DNA from: Ceratothoa steindachneri
Lineage: Eukaryota > Arthropoda > Malacostraca > Isopoda > Cymothoidae
Length of the DNA: 64,000 nucleotides
Direction: 5' to 3'
NCBI GenBank assembly: GCA_963969495.1
Contig: OZ018323.1
Span: forward strand, 71,582,920 to 71,646,919
The notes under the pieces are model-generated. The model searched no databases and was not told the origin of the DNA. It saw only the letters and a program-made list of their open reading frames with translations. Positions 13,216 to 26,274 of this stretch are shown here, piece after piece; position 1 is the stretch's first letter; each line of letters opens with the position of its first letter. A program made the translations under genes and the position numbers.

Positions 13216-13670
13216 AAGGAAAGTCAGTACTCCAAGAGACCATTCGGTCCATTACAATAGAAATGCTCCTATGTTTTGATTCTAAATATATACAATACTA
13301 CGTATAATGCATAAAATAGTAAAGATGAAGTCTCTTCACTCAACTCTGCCACCTGTTTCCAAGTTTGCTAAAGTGAAATATATTCCTAGTAATGTTAAAA
13401 AAATAGAAATGACCAGCAAATTTTATCAGGAAACCAGGAAAACATGAATATATAGATAAAACTACTAAAGTATCTTACTAATCTGAACGTTTTTATCAAC
13501 ATGCCATGATTTTCACTTATTATCTAATCTTTCTTCTTAATAGATCCAGCCTAATTCTAAGTCTCAACTGAACTATTTGATCCTCATTCACATTGCAGAT
13601 GCTAAAATTCTATAAGATATTTTGAGAAACATACACGTCCAATAATTTTTTCTTAGTAAAACATGACATA

Positions 13671-13673
<3 letters not shown>
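13216..13673. other. AT-rich spacer
   Basis: Lies between the purine tract and the next (AT)n run. No gene recognised. Confidence 0.45.

Positions 13674-13726
<53 letters not shown>
13674..13726. repeat. (AT)n microsatellite, about 53 bp
   Basis: Uninterrupted alternating AT. Confidence 0.97.
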
Positions 13727-13728
<2 letters not shown>

Positions 13729-14034
13729 AGCTTCTTAATATATCGAAACATTATTAATAATAATATCTTATAAATCTAAAGTTAGAAATGCTCTTTTTTC
13801 TTCTCTTTTAGCAAATACAATTTCAGTCACTTGTTTTCTAATGTTTCTAATTATTTGTCCAGTCTAATTTTACAAGTTTTAACTGCACTACTGGTTCCAG
13901 ATGTTTACAATTTTGTAGGAAAAAAGTTTCTACATAAAGTAGTTGCTAAATGTTTGGGTGTCATTTGCTAGTAAAAGGTGTGCTAAGTTCGAACCAAATA
14001 AAATAGGCTACATTATCTATTCCTTTAAAAATTT

Positions 14035-14160
14035 TGGAGAGAGGGGGAAAGAAGGGTAAAGAGGGGGAGAGAGGGAGGAAAGAGAGAGCGAGAAAGAGAG
14101 AGAGAGTGAGAGAGAGAGAGATATAGAGAGAGAGAAATAAAGAGAGAGAGGGAGAAATAT
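14035..14160. repeat. Impure AG/GGA purine tract
   Basis: About 125 bp of nearly pure purine on the plus strand, built from GAGAG and GGGGGAGA variants. It lies about 1 kb from a similar tract. Open frames through it are compositional. Confidence 0.85.
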
Positions 14161-14164
14161 AGGT

Positions 14165-14475
14165 ATAAGGAAGGTATATTGGCCAAGAGATAGACAACTA
14201 TAGGATACTAATAAACCATTAGTGAAATGCAAAAATTATCCTTTGATTCTAAATATAAGATGCGGCTATTAATTTGCCGACTAACTTCAATATGAAAGAA
14301 AATAACAGTGAGTTAATTTCTACAAATATATTTTACAAAGTTGAATATTAAGAGTTGAAGAATTGTAGTATACATTTTATTCAATTAAATCGACGTCGTC
14401 TTCACTCGCGGAGATAGACTAGTGATTTAAGACCTAAGCTATATATTGGTACTGCAGCGAGACTGCTTTTTCTTA
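14165..14475. other. AT-rich spacer
   Basis: No gene recognised. It borders the 3' end of the mariner-like relic. Confidence 0.4.
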
Positions 14476-14479
14476 ACCA

Positions 14480-15300
14480 CGAACCAAGCATAATAGTTCA
14501 GGCATTGGTAGTCTTGAGTTAGGATGCCAGTTGTTTTTAGTAATGTGGTCAAACAAATTGTCTTACAATGAAGATTGGGTCTTCTTCCTTGGGTGTCATG
14601 CTGCTACAAGTATCACCTTTCAACTGGCACCTCCTTTAATTCAGGGCAGCACTAACTACTCCAGTCACTTGATGTAGCATTCACGGTAGATAAATGGGGC
14701 CATATCATGCCGTTTGCTACTGACCAACTCAAACGCCATGATGTGGAACGGAATCTCGGTGTACTTGATTCTCGGTGCATCTTTGAGTGGCACACTAAAC
14801 CAGCGGTTGTTTTGTTCGTTCACCACCTGGTCCAAGGATAAATTCTTCTCATCTGAGAAGAACCAAAGCATACTAGGCTAATTCTTTCACTTGTCGTTCA
14901 TCTTCTGCGACAGAAGTTGGATATTTCCCATCTTGTTTGAGTAGTCAAAGATGTCTTTATTCAAAAACGTCCTTATGAGAGACTCTGACACTAACATTTC
15001 TCTGGCTATGGAACACTTACTTGCTGGGATCATTGTCAATGATGACCTTGGCTCTTCAACATACTCTGAGAGTTCTTTCGTATCCTGAACGCTTCAAGTG
15101 AAGTTTCTGAGCCACGTTACTCTCAGAATCACAGCCTTAATCATCTTGTTCCTTAGATTGACACTAAAGCACTCGGATATCATGGCAATGGAGCTCACAC
15201 CGTAAATATCAGGCAGAACAGCTTGCCTTTTCAAAATTTTTAGAATAATGAATTCAGCTATGTTATTACTTCTTCTCTGGCAATGCACAACAGAGTATTA
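14480..15300 (-). mobile_element. Mariner/Tc1-type transposase relic (minus strand)
   Basis: On the minus strand from about 15300 to 14480. An N-terminal region leads to MLWFFSDEKNLSLDQVVN (14871 downward), where FSDE is the first catalytic Asp block of a mariner-type transposase. Then come QNNRWFSVPLKDAPRI and a degraded FHIMAFELVSSKRHDMAP block. After a stop, broken frames hold DHITKN-WHPNS, the degraded third-acidic region. The first catalytic Asp survives; the second block is destroyed. Several stops and frameshifts make it inactive. It resembles families widespread in arthropods and molluscs. Confidence 0.7.
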
Positions 15301-15304
15301 TGAT

Positions 15305-17470
15305 TTGAAGAAGCGAGAACCTAAGCCAGACAACATGCGTACGCGGGATTAAGAGTTGATAACGTCGAAAAGGTACCCATCCTACCCAGTAGACTTATTT
15401 GGAATAACAGAGAGTTAGATACAAGAGGACGTTTAAACTCTAGCTGACGATTATCTAGTCGTTGACTTATTGTCATTATTTCTTTCTCCCATAGATGTTG
15501 TAGATATATCTTTATCTGCCTTGGTTTTAAATCATTTCCTTTCGATTCATTGCATAATTTTTTCTCTATTTATTACAGATATCTTTTTAACCCTCCTATT
15601 TGTATATTTACTACCACGTTCATGGGAAAAGTATTGGTTGTTTAATGGATTCTTCTTTTGCTGTTTTTATCGTGACATCGTTCTCTTATTCAATGATTCT
15701 TTTGCTTTGTATTCTCTATATCTGAATCAGGCTTTAATTGTGAACTAGGTGTAGTCAATCTGCTTGGTACAAAAGCACTGTTCAGACTGGAGGAGGGTAA
15801 CTGTTCTTTTATTATTTAGTGATAGATTGCTGAACCTTAAACCAGCGTTTATACTTTTCCGTTCATTCATTTCGTAACCCGAGAAGTAAAATAACTGAAA
15901 TCCCAGAATTCTTCCGTTCGTGTCATATTAATATCTTTTCCCTCCCGCATTATCCAATTTTTACGAAGCGATAAATTTAGAGATCCTTCGAAAGTTTCCT
16001 ATGTCTTAACTTAACTTCTATTTTCCAATTTGGATAATCGTCGTATTGACAACTTCTTGAGTGAGTGAGCATCGCCATCAATTATCTCAAGTGAACCAAC
16101 AGTAAATTTGGTATTCATGCTTTTTGGTCAAATTTGGCTTCGCTGGTTATTGTTATATACAGAGTAAGAGAATTGGTGTCGGTAAACTCTTATCAGTTAG
16201 TCCTTATCTTAGAAGAATTTGGGTCTGTGATCTAATTAGAATGGATATGCAATATATTCGGTCGCTCATAAAACTGCACTGGAATACAAGACAGATGTGT
16301 GGGCTTGTTTTGCCTCTCTGGCTACCACATATAACACCATAACTTCTTCTTTAGTTTTCGCTTTATTTTCGGTCATAAGACTTAGTGCGTGTTTAGGTTC
16401 TCTTCGTTTGCTAAGCGCGAATGGATGTTTACTGTACTTCTCACTTTCTAAAGACTTTCCTTAAGCCTTTGACACACAATCTTTTTTAGAACTTGCAGAA
16501 AATATTTAAGAGAGATCAATTTTGCTGACTTGTGAATAAAAGCCATTTTAGCCAATTCTAACTGTATATCAAGCGGCAAAATAGAGAGAATAAGACAGTG
16601 GTAAAAATGGAGCTGCTAAATGACATTTTTTATGGCGGTGTGCAGATGAGGGGTATGATACAATGTTTTCCAGATGACTGAATGCCTAATTTATTTTTTC
16701 CTTTGATGTCATATAATTGTTTCTCCTATTAGTTATCTCTTTTATATTTTGTTTTCCTAATTTAAACTCCCTTTAATCAGGTTATTTCTCATTCCTTATT
16801 TATATTTTTCATCTAACATTCCATAAGATTTATTGTCACCTTGGTGTAGCATAAGTTGAGCTGGACAGGATATCTAAATGTCTTACTATTAGAAGGGATT
16901 TTTCGTAAAATTAACCCACTTAATCTCACCTTTACCCGCCATTGTCCTTCTAAGAGTTTTCCTCTATCTTCATACGCTTCCTTCGGTCTTCCACGTCCGG
17001 TTTCATTCACTACCTCTAATTTTGGTTCATTATGTATTTGTTCTAGTCTTTTTTATCTCAAAATATTTTATTTTTAATAGAGTACAGTTCTTTATTCTGT
17101 AGTATTTCTACTTTGAGCATTCTATTAAGTTGCGGAATTATTAACTGTAATTTCTTGTGGACTTGTATTCCTTATTCCTTCCTCTTAGGTGGCTCTAAAG
17201 ACTTGTGTACCTAAACTAAGGCTAATATTATGGCTTCGCCTACATATTCTAATTTGTTTGCATACTATCGGTTATTTCCGCACCCACTTAATTGGTATAA
17301 TTGCATTGTTTTTTTATTCTTACATTTCATTTTGAATTCTTCCGGGTTTCTAATTTATCTCGCTGCGATTCTGAAAGTAAATTAAGTGGAGACGTGCGGA
17401 TAGGGACCAATTGCGATACATATATCATTTGGAAATTAGACTGACATACTTGCCCAATTGGTATGGTATA
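15305..17470. other. Anonymous intergenic DNA
   Basis: AT-rich. A 92-residue hydrophobic plus-strand frame (15470-15748) and a minus-strand frame at 17010-16813 with a GRGRPK stretch were inspected and are not supported as genes. No RNA gene seen. Confidence 0.4.
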
Positions 17471-17472
17471 AG

Positions 17473-17520
17473 CCAGCGGTTCTCAACCTTAGGAGCCATG
17501 GTGAAGTGTTAGAAAGTATA
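17473..17520 (+). mobile_element. hAT-like terminal sequence
   Basis: CAGCGGTTCTCAACCTTAGG matches the terminal consensus of Charlie-type hAT DNA transposons (CAGNGGTTCTCAACC), including the CAG start. A matching inverted end (GGTTGAGAACC followed by CTG) was not found within about 1 kb, so the element is truncated or the other end has decayed. Confidence 0.45.
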
Positions 17521-19245
17521 CATTTCTAAATAGTTAGGAATCTGAATTTTAAAAAACTTGCATCCCCCCCCTCAGGCCTGGGAGAAGAAAATTTTGATTT
17601 TTAATTGCTTACATCTACAATAAAATTGAAATAGTTACATAATTAATGGTACAATTACAGAAACATGACTGAATGGTTAGTAGCAAAATTCGACCATCAA
17701 ATAGCTGTATATATTTATTGTTGATTTTACAATTATTATGATATATTATTCTTATATTTATTTTAAAGAAAATATCTAATTAAAAAATTTTAGTAAATAA
17801 AATATTATTGGTCTTACGATATAAAATTACTGACATGCTTAGCTGCATTTTCTGCAATACATTTCGATGGTTAACCTTCGGATGGACTAAATATTTTTAT
17901 CACAACTTAAGACTAAATGAGGCTGAATGGCCACAGCTCAATCTATGGTTGAAACATTAAATTTATGAGAAAATATATTATAAAAGTGCATTTTAATGCT
18001 AGAAAATCACTTTGCACTCGATGGCTTGGGGCAACACTCTGACCCAGAGCGGGATTCTCTTTTCCCCATTGGGTTCGTCTTTGACGGCCAACTAGGGGAT
18101 TTATCCTGCTTCGGTGCCTACAAGACCTTTATCTAAACATCATATGTGCTGCTGAGATTGAAAAAGAGGAGACATTGAGGCCGAGCTGTGCTGAATGACT
18201 GTCTTTGGCGAAGCATATCTTCTTTGTTTACCTCTTTGAATCGTAAAAGCCGGAATTTAGATCATTGTTGCGTCCAGAACTGCCTTTATGGATGTTCTTG
18301 ACTGAGGTGTGATGTTTCCATTTTTCGAAATAGCCCTAACTGGTCCTCGGGTCTCTGGTCCTTTGCTCACCGTATTGCTATATGAAAGACTGTTGGGTGT
18401 AGCTACAGAGCCAGGTTTAATCATTTCTTCTGCAATTAAAGCACGTGGCATGTCCAACAAATAACCCATGATTCTGATAGATAAACTTGTCACTTCTTTA
18501 TAAGAACATATTTCTTATCTAAAAAATTGAAAGAAGTAAATAAAACTGTAATAACTACTTTTTCGAATGTTTTTATTTCAATTATGAAGCGATAATAATG
18601 TTTGAGTAATAAGTGATTACAAATAGGGGCAATATTTGTGGTCTTACCTTATATAACAAATATAAGAGATAATTTTAAATGGTACTTCGTAAATCCTCTC
18701 GACTCTCTATAACATCGAATTTTATCGGCTTGTCTCATTAGAGGCTTCTTTCCGATGTTTCAAACCAGAGTTTCATTTCAGCGTTGCTATCAATTATGCT
18801 TCAAAGAAGTTGGTTAATAGCATATAATGAAAGCAGTTGCAGATTATTAGATTCTCTTCCTTAATGTCTCAATGTATAAAATGATATAAGCCATATAGTT
18901 ATTAGGTCAACAAACATTCCAGAAGTGGGCTACATTTCATGTTTTTCCACCTGTTTGAAACAGATGTCTTTTTAGCCTCTATTTCTTCCTATTTATAAGT
19001 TTTTAAACTCAAGTTTGGATGAAATCAGAACTCAATTTCCTTTGTTATTTCTATTAAATATGGACATACGAGTATATTGGACTTAATACTGCCATCGCGT
19101 CTCTATATTCCATAAATTGAAGACATTTCTAATTTTTGAAGCCATTATGTTTTATAATCTGTGTTTAATGGCATTTATGCTTTTAGATATATTTTATATG
19201 CTTTGTATATCGTGTTTTATTTTATAATTTTTCATGTTATTACTT
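17521..19245. other. Anonymous intergenic DNA
   Basis: Mostly AT-rich. The stretch 18010-18490 is less AT-rich and carries a 78-residue minus-strand frame with no recognisable motif. The first 1 kb may be internal hAT-derived DNA. No gene supported. Confidence 0.4.
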
Positions 19246-19249
19246 CTAC

Positions 19250-21065
19250 TGTAGTTTGTTTTCTGTTACGCTGGCTTATTCGTGTATAGTTCATATTGGG
19301 TTCTCATGGTTTGGTCGTCTTAAATTCGGTTCGCATTATTCATTTATTATTCCTGTAGGATTATTCGTCTCTGTCGGGTATTTATTGTCGTTTTTGGTAT
19401 TCTTTCTTTTTTTCTTCTCGGTGAATTTTTATGTTCCGTTTGCTACTCTTCCTGAATTCATTACGTATATTTTGCCTATTCTCTTCTCAGCTTCGGAAAT
19501 GAAATTGAGAGCGTTTGCCGTCGGGGGGATATACGAGCATGTAGATATGTTCCGAGAATACTTGTGGCAGATTATTGATTTTCTCTCATATATCGCTTGC
19601 CCTTTTTCCGAAAATCTTTTTATTTAGCCATAAGTTGACCTCTACGTGTAGGTCACTCCTTTTTCACTATTTCTCTCTTCTTGGTGTTCGTTATCAATCA
19701 TAGGGCCTTATTTTGTACTCGCTTCATATGTTTTTTCCTTGATTGATTTATCATATGAAATGATATTTGGGTTTAAGTTAGTCTTTCCCTAGCCAATCAC
19801 ATATATTTTTTATCTTGTTCTTCATAGAGATTCCTCGGATTCAATAGAGTAATCGTAAGATTGGGATTGTTCTTTGAATCGTCTCTCATTGATGACTTAC
19901 GTAACCTTTTGATGTTATTTGTAAACTGTTTTTCTTCATGCAATTGGAATTACGTTTTGTAAAACTTCAGGTTTTCGTCCGTATTTTCCATTGTTTTTCA
20001 TATCTGTTTGTGGTATCAATTTCCAATGCCGTTAATCACGCTTTTCCTCTCTCATTTTGGCTTGGGGATGTTAAACATGCGCTAATATCATCCAAGAACT
20101 GCATATTCAGCGTATCTGGTCTAATTGGGGCTAGCATATCAGCTGTATAAACTGAATATAGCATGGGAGATAAACATCCGCCTTACAGCAAGCCGGCTTT
20201 CATTTCAAATTCTTGCCCTTCATATTCATTTATCACGGTACTTTTCTTTCTTTCCATGATATAGTCGCAGAGAATTCTCTACAAATTGTTGCAAATTTGG
20301 AGATTTAGAGTCTGATATTGTTAGCCTCTCACCCAAACTTTATCAGAGATTTTTTCTACGTCTCTGAGTACTTAATAAATACGTTCTGTTCGATTAAGCT
20401 TGAGCTATTTTTTGAGTTATTAGTCCAGGGGCTATGGTGGTATCCCTTTTCGTCCGAAATTCAAACTGGAAATTATTATATAGATTATTTTTTTCTATAT
20501 TTTATTAATCTTCTTATCATTATCTCTGAAATTACTTTTCCGGTAAAATCCAGTAACGATATAGGCCTGTAACTATTCAGGAGGTTTGGAGTTTTTCCTG
20601 GTTTTGGAAAGAGCAATAACTTCGCTGTTTTTAATGCCTCGGGAATTAGCTGGTGTTTAAACCTGCATTAGAGACATTTTAAATGCTTTGATGATGGTAT
20701 TCGGATTATTGGTGAGGGTAATCTTTCTGAGGCCTGATGGTCCTGGAATTCTGTTTAAATGCGTGAATTACGCTCAATTTTTTCTTCGATTGTTTAAGCC
20801 CGCGGCGCCATTTGTTCTTCCTTGTTAGGGTCTACTGATTGAGTAATCTTGTTGATGCTATTACGTAGGTACCCGTGCACCTTTCTTATGTTTCAGCATA
20901 GAAGTCTTCGTTTTCTTCAAGGGGTATTGAGAAAACGGACTGCCAGTTCCGTTGAAATTTGTGTTCTATTTTCTGATCTTCTTTTATTAAGTTTCCATCT
21001 TCATTTATATCTGCAAGCGCTTAGGTCACTGATTCCCAGCGTAGACGCCAGAGCCCCCTTTTGAG
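19250..21065 (-). mobile_element. Jockey-like LINE relic, RT region (minus strand)
   Basis: Minus-strand broken frames match the RT region of the better copies to the right: KVWVRG, a CLSPMLYSVYTAD block near 20180-20120, and FLDDIS at about 20098-20087 where the active-site motif is normally FADD. The second residue is changed, both Asp codons remain, and the frame is otherwise full of stops. It is AT-shifted relative to its relatives, so it is probably the oldest of the minus-strand series. No endonuclease was identified with confidence. Confidence 0.6.
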
Positions 21066-22445
21066 CGTTATTCTGTTAAAAGAGGGTTCTTGTAAGTTTA
21101 AATTTGACTTAAGGGCCGGTGAACATACATACGGAGTCGGTGTGCATTTGGCCATTTTTATTTCGTTTATAAAAAATATTCACTATTACTGTTTCTACAA
21201 ACGCTACCAATTACACTGGTGAACAATGTATTTGGTGAATTGACACAATTATATTTTCCTACCTAATTCGAGCATACTGAATTCAAATCTAAAATCAGAT
21301 TCTCTCTAAATGCTAAAGATTTTTCGTAGTATCAATAACTAATATTATACAATAATTTTAATTTTATCACGCCTATCAGCATGCCCTGAAGTAATTTTGA
21401 ATCATCCTTTTGCGTTATTTATAGTAAAGCAGGATTTGGGGGGGACAAACATTTTATTGCATAGGAGAAGAAACTTGAATTACATATTAAGATTACAAAT
21501 ACTGTAATCAAATAAATGCTAATTTATTAATGACCGTACATCAGACTGGAGCACCTCTTCTTAACTTCAATCGGGCCAAAATTTGCGTTTGAATCTCTTT
21601 CTCTTGTAAGTCTTCTCTGGCTGATCTCTTCTAATCGTCCAGAAGTAGTGCGCCATCATGTGTCTATCTCAGTCTCTCAGGTCTTTAAAATGAGACCTGA
21701 AAATAGAAACATTAATGTTAATATTTTGCACAATAACACTTATTATTATCTTACTACTATGTATTGTGAAGTATTTGCTTTCTACAAGCACCCTCTCTAT
21801 CCGTCCGAAAGGCAGTTTTCGTGGAAACGAGAAAATAGAAATTACAGAATAACTATAGCATGTAGGTAAAAATGGATTATATATTTGAGATCAGCACAAA
21901 AAAACGAATTAAAATTGGCAGATAAATCTAAGTCACCAAAAAATGTGATTAAATTTTTTTCCCTGTGTTAGTAAACGCTGACTTTCTGAAAATGCTTACC
22001 AACTATTGCATTTTATATGCGTTAGTTTAATACAGGAGAAATGGGTTCATCGATGTTTCCTGCTGCTTTCGACACCTACTTATGTGCAATCATTCTTCAG
22101 ATATTTTTTATAGGAAATATATCTAGGATTAGGTTTTTACTATTTATACTCTATTTAAGTATTTTTAACTGGCTTGCAATTTGTTCTGGAGGGGAAAGGA
22201 TATTAACAAATTCAGATAGTGCTCTATGATTTCTTTCATTGTTTTGTAAAGTCTTGTCAAGTGTTTGCCCTAGCGCTTATTCAGAGATTAAATGCCATTT
22301 CTTTTATCTCTGAATTTATTTGTGGTAATGTATCGCATTTTATAACTTTCTTAACCAAGGATCTGTTGCTGTGAACTTAATCAATTAAGACTCTTCTTGG
22401 CTTACCCTTGCTCCCTCCCCCTCGAATCATAGAAAGTCGTCAATA

Positions 22446-22450
<5 letters not shown>
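21066..22450. other. Anonymous intergenic DNA
   Basis: AT-rich. No protein block or RNA gene recognised. Confidence 0.45.

Positions 22451-22501
<51 letters not shown>
22451..22501. repeat. (AT)n microsatellite, about 51 bp
   Basis: Uninterrupted alternating AT. Confidence 0.97.
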
Positions 22502-22507
<6 letters not shown>

Positions 22508-23127
22508 ATTAAGTAAAAGGCCATGTTGTATGCGTGTACTATTGAAATCCACAGCTCGTTATTAATTTTAACTTGCATTTTCTTAATATTTCTTACAAGT
22601 TATTTAACGGTGTCTTCGAGGCGAGAAAAAACATCCGCGAAGGACATTCTTTGTTCCTTAACGTCTTTCGCTCGTGTTAGGTAATCTTCAGGGAATAAAC
22701 AAAAGTGTATTTATTGATTGATTGATCTATAAAGAGTGAAAAATTTTAGAAGATAAATATAGATAAATAGATGGTGAGTTTTTGCTCTGATGTAGAGGGC
22801 ATCTCTAAGGTACTTCCTTTTTCTTATATTGTCTTATATGTCTCTTATTGTGCACCGTCAGGGGTTGCTACAGGTGCTTGTTTGGCCTCAATACGACGTC
22901 TTCTTTTGACTTTACATCTCTCATTTTCTTTTGACTTTATTGATTTATTTATTTTTTATTTTTTAAATATATATAAATATAAATAAACTATATTTCCTCA
23001 GTCACGACATTCTAGCCTTGCAAGTGTTATATTTGATATTTTTTATCTTTTTTGTATCTTTTAATTTCTCGGATAATTTATTATTGTATTACCGGTATTC
23101 TGGTAATTTATTTTTATATTATCAGCA

Positions 23128-23187
23128 TGTGGGCATTTGCCTCTTTTGTTCGCTTTCTTTTGGATGTGGGCACTTCGCCTCTTTTTC
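23128..23187. repeat. Two copies of a LINE 3' UTR motif
   Basis: GTGGGCATTTGCCTCTTTT (about 23129) and GTGGGCACTTCGCCTCTTTT (about 23166) lie about 36 bp apart. The same motif is tandemly repeated in the 3' region of the related LINE near 49.7-49.9 kb. Confidence 0.7.
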
Positions 23188-23529
23188 TTCCTATTATGTT
23201 GTCATATTCATGTAAAGAGCCCAATTAGGATCTCTCGGGAGCAAATTCTTCCAATTGGGAATAGAGCTAGCCTATGGCGCGTCCCCTATCCGCTCTCGGA
23301 ATCTCGAGATCAATTTTCATATTTAGAATTATTACTTCCTCAATTTTGTCCAAGGTCTGGCTCCCTAGCCTCTGGAGTTACATATTCAATGGCTTCAGAC
23401 CTACTCTTGCGTGCAGATTTGTCTGCCGAATACGGTCCGCCCTGCGCGCTCCCGCTATCAGCAGGGGTGCTTTGTTCTGCACTTTCTGCATTTGCCTGAT
23501 AGTGGTGGAACTCGCAGCCTTCAGGACCA

Positions 23530-24960
23530 CTGCCGGGTGCACTAATCTCGAGCTTACCAGATCAGTGTACAGTTCATAAGATTATTGTAGCTGAGGTTTC
23601 GGAATCTATATAGTTTTTCAAGCTGTGTTTTGGCCAGGGAGATTCTGTTCTTTAAGTGCGCTCTAAACTCTTTTGAGGTGATGCGCAGACCTAGGATTTT
23701 GCCATCGTTGGTGCACGGGTGCACTTCGTCCTTTACTAAGACATCGTCAAGTTTCAGGCGGTTTATTGTGAGGATTTGGAATTTTCGTCGGTTGGTCTTG
23801 ATCTTCCACCTTCTTTTGTATCGATTGATGTTGTCAATTTTGGTGGCTGTCTGCCTTGCTTGAACTCCAGGATTTTTGTGGGTATTAGGGATGATTTGGT
23901 AATGTCATCCGCAAACTGCAGATACAACACATCCTCCCCTACTGTAGCAGGTAGGTTCAATGAGTACACTACGTACAGCAGTGGACTCAGACAGCTACCT
24001 TGTGGAACACTCGCCTCAAGTTCAAATTCGGGTCCATTACAGCCCTCAATCAAGATTTTGGCTTTTCTTTCCATGACGCAGTCACAGAGGACGTTTTCCA
24101 AGATCGGGTTTAGCTGAAGGCCTAAGATCTTGAATTGGAGACCTCTAAGCCAAACCTTGACGAAGGTCTTTTGGACATCTCGCAACACCACGTCTACGTA
24201 TTTCCCTTTAGCTTTACAGCGGGCGCGTTTCTCGGTGAAGAGAGCAAGGCCTGTATCAGCCCTTCTTCCACTACGAAACCCGTGTTGATGAGGATTGTGA
24301 GCTTCTAGCTCTGTTAGCTAGTCTTGTTGACTATTAGCTAGAAGCTTCGCGTAGACTTTTCATAAGAACTTGAGGAGGGATATTGGACTATAATCCACCA
24401 GTTAATCGGGGGCTTCTTCCCTTTAGGTATACAAATAATTTTTGCCACTTTCAGACCGTCCGGGAAATATCCCGTATTCATGAAAGCGTTATAGATATTC
24501 GCTGTTCCCCGAATAATCTGACGGCGGGTATGTACCAAGTTGTTTTTGGTGATGCCAGTACATCCTGGTGCCTTTTGTTGAAAGGTCTTCAGTTTCCATA
24601 ACCTCTTCTGTTGTAATTGGTTGTCCATGGTCTGCCATCACCCTCATTTCGTTGACATAGGCCTGTGGGTGCGTTCGATGTATTCTCTGATTGAGATCTT
24701 CATTCAACTATCCTTCAAATTCCTTGTCGAATTTCTCATCGTCCTCAAGTATAATTGTGAAGACCTCCTTCAAGAGTGTGTGGAATCTCTCTTCCAAAAC
24801 CGCCGGATCCTCCAAGTAGTTATTTCCCGCCTTAATTCGAGTCTTTTCTCTACTCTCTAGACCTTTTAATTTTCTCAAAGTCACCAGAACTTGTCGGGTC
24901 TCACCTCGCTGTCTACTTATTTAATCAGGCTGTCCTAGATACAGCCTGTTGCTGGTTTAT
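23530..24960 (-). pseudogene. LINE ORF2, reverse transcriptase part (decayed)
   Basis: Reads 24960 to 23530 on minus. Upstream is the linker (IHRTHPQAYVNEM), then NPHQHGFRSGRRADTGLALF, YVDVVLRDVQKTFVKVW, and LCDCVMERKAKILIEGCNG. The block VPQGSCLSPLLYVVYSLN is intact, and QFADDITKSS holds FADD at 23915-23904. The active-site Asp pair is therefore intact. Frames are interrupted by stops and frameshifts. The C-terminal part (KVQNKAPLLIAGARRADR) corresponds to the QRVQNKATLLITGTRR block of the copy at 50 kb. Confidence 0.8.
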
Positions 24961-25199
24961 GGCCTGCTTTAGCTCTCCACTCAAGCAACGTAGCAGCAAG
25001 CTTCTTTCCCGATTTATACCTTCTCTTTTGGTTTCTTCGTACACCTCCCTCTTCACCCTAGCGATCTCACTCATTTCCTCAGTCCATCTGGTTGTCGAAG
25101 AGTTTTATACCTTTTCCTTGGTACACACTCACGATCCGCCTCAATGAGGTGGGCAGTCATCTTCTCCAGTTCCTCTTCGATCTCCTCTAGTATTGCTTC

Positions 25200-25935
25200 G
25201 CTTAGGTCCACTGGTTCGTATCTGGCAAGGAATCCCTGTAGCAATCCCAGGTGGCCAAAGCGTAACTTTTGCGGAAGAGGATCGAAAGCTGGATCGGCGC
25301 GAGTGTGATGGTTGTCAAGATCGCTATGTGGGTGCTGACTACTGTTGGGCCCGGCTCGCTATGGTAATTGAAGGGGAAACCATCACTTAAGATGATTATG
25401 TCGGGCTTTGTTACTGCCCGAAAGGTGATATCGATCGGAAAGTATGGTCTTATCCTCTGGATGTTTTTTCGACGCATAATCATTTCCAAGTTGTGGCCTC
25501 TGTTATTCGTGTTCCCATACCCAGCCATTTTACATCCGGCATTGAGGTCGCCCCCAAGGAATGCCATTCTGCCGTGGCCGAACAAGGTGTAGAAGTTTGT
25601 GAGGGACAGGTACCTTCGTCAACGTGGTTGGTATGCCGCCGCAATTACGGGATTGCCAACTAGTCCAGTTCTGGAATGTGTCTGAACGAGAGATTCTTTT
25701 TGACGGCAACAGCAGCACCGTCGAACCACTCCTGAGAATGTTTTTTCGTAACTACTCTGTAGCCCGGTATCATTAGTTTACTGGTAGTAGTATCGATATC
25801 GTGCTCCGTGATTAGTATGTTGTCGGGGTCAAGCACGCGGAATATGTTTCCGTATCCCACGGTTTTTCCCTCCCATCCATTCACGTTGAGCATCAATATC
25901 CTTAACCTGTTGTTTGGATTTTCCATTCTCTGTCC
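25200..25935 (-). pseudogene. LINE ORF2, endonuclease part (decayed)
   Basis: Minus strand. MENPNNRLRILMLNVNGWEG (25926 downward) is the N-terminal strand of an apurinic-type endonuclease, followed by DNILITEHDID (catalytic Glu), GAAVAVKKNLSF, GGDLNAGCK (Asp and Asn of the active site) and PDIIILSDG. The terminal SDH motif reads STH (PTVVSTHIAILT), which removes a conserved Asp. At least two frame changes separate the blocks. This domain would nick target DNA for retrotransposition; this copy should be inactive. Confidence 0.75.
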
Positions 25936-26274
25936 TGGCTGTTGTGTATCTTAGTGCTTTCGAGGAGTCGATTTTCGTTTTCCGTTCCTCTTCTTTTTGT
26001 ACTCTGCTGGGGAGAGTTCTACAAATGTTTCGCGGTAGAAGGCGACGCTGTGGTTATACAGGGCCTTCTCAACCGATTCTTCGTCGCATTGAGCGTCTAA
26101 GTCCCATTTGTAGTATTTTTTCTTTATTCACACGCCAATTTTGTTTGCATCCCAGTCCTGCGGAAATGGGTATTGCTCGGCTGAGTATATATAGAGGTTT
26201 ATTTGGTCAACATCTAGCTCTTTCTTTGTCCCTCTTTTGCCTTTTTTACGCAGTACTTCCTTTTTCGAGTTTTC

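Noticed and set aside
12841..13252. Arg-Glu-rich plus-strand frame and Ser-Leu-rich minus-strand frames of about 105 residues
   Set aside because: Produced by the (AG)n microsatellite and the purine tract beside it.
15470..15748. 92-residue hydrophobic frame resembling a membrane protein
   Set aside because: It does not show a conserved motif; T-rich DNA gives Leu/Phe/Ile-rich frames by composition, as at several other places here.
16813..17010. Minus-strand frame with GRGRPK resembling an AT-hook
   Set aside because: A single short motif in an isolated 65-residue frame is not enough.
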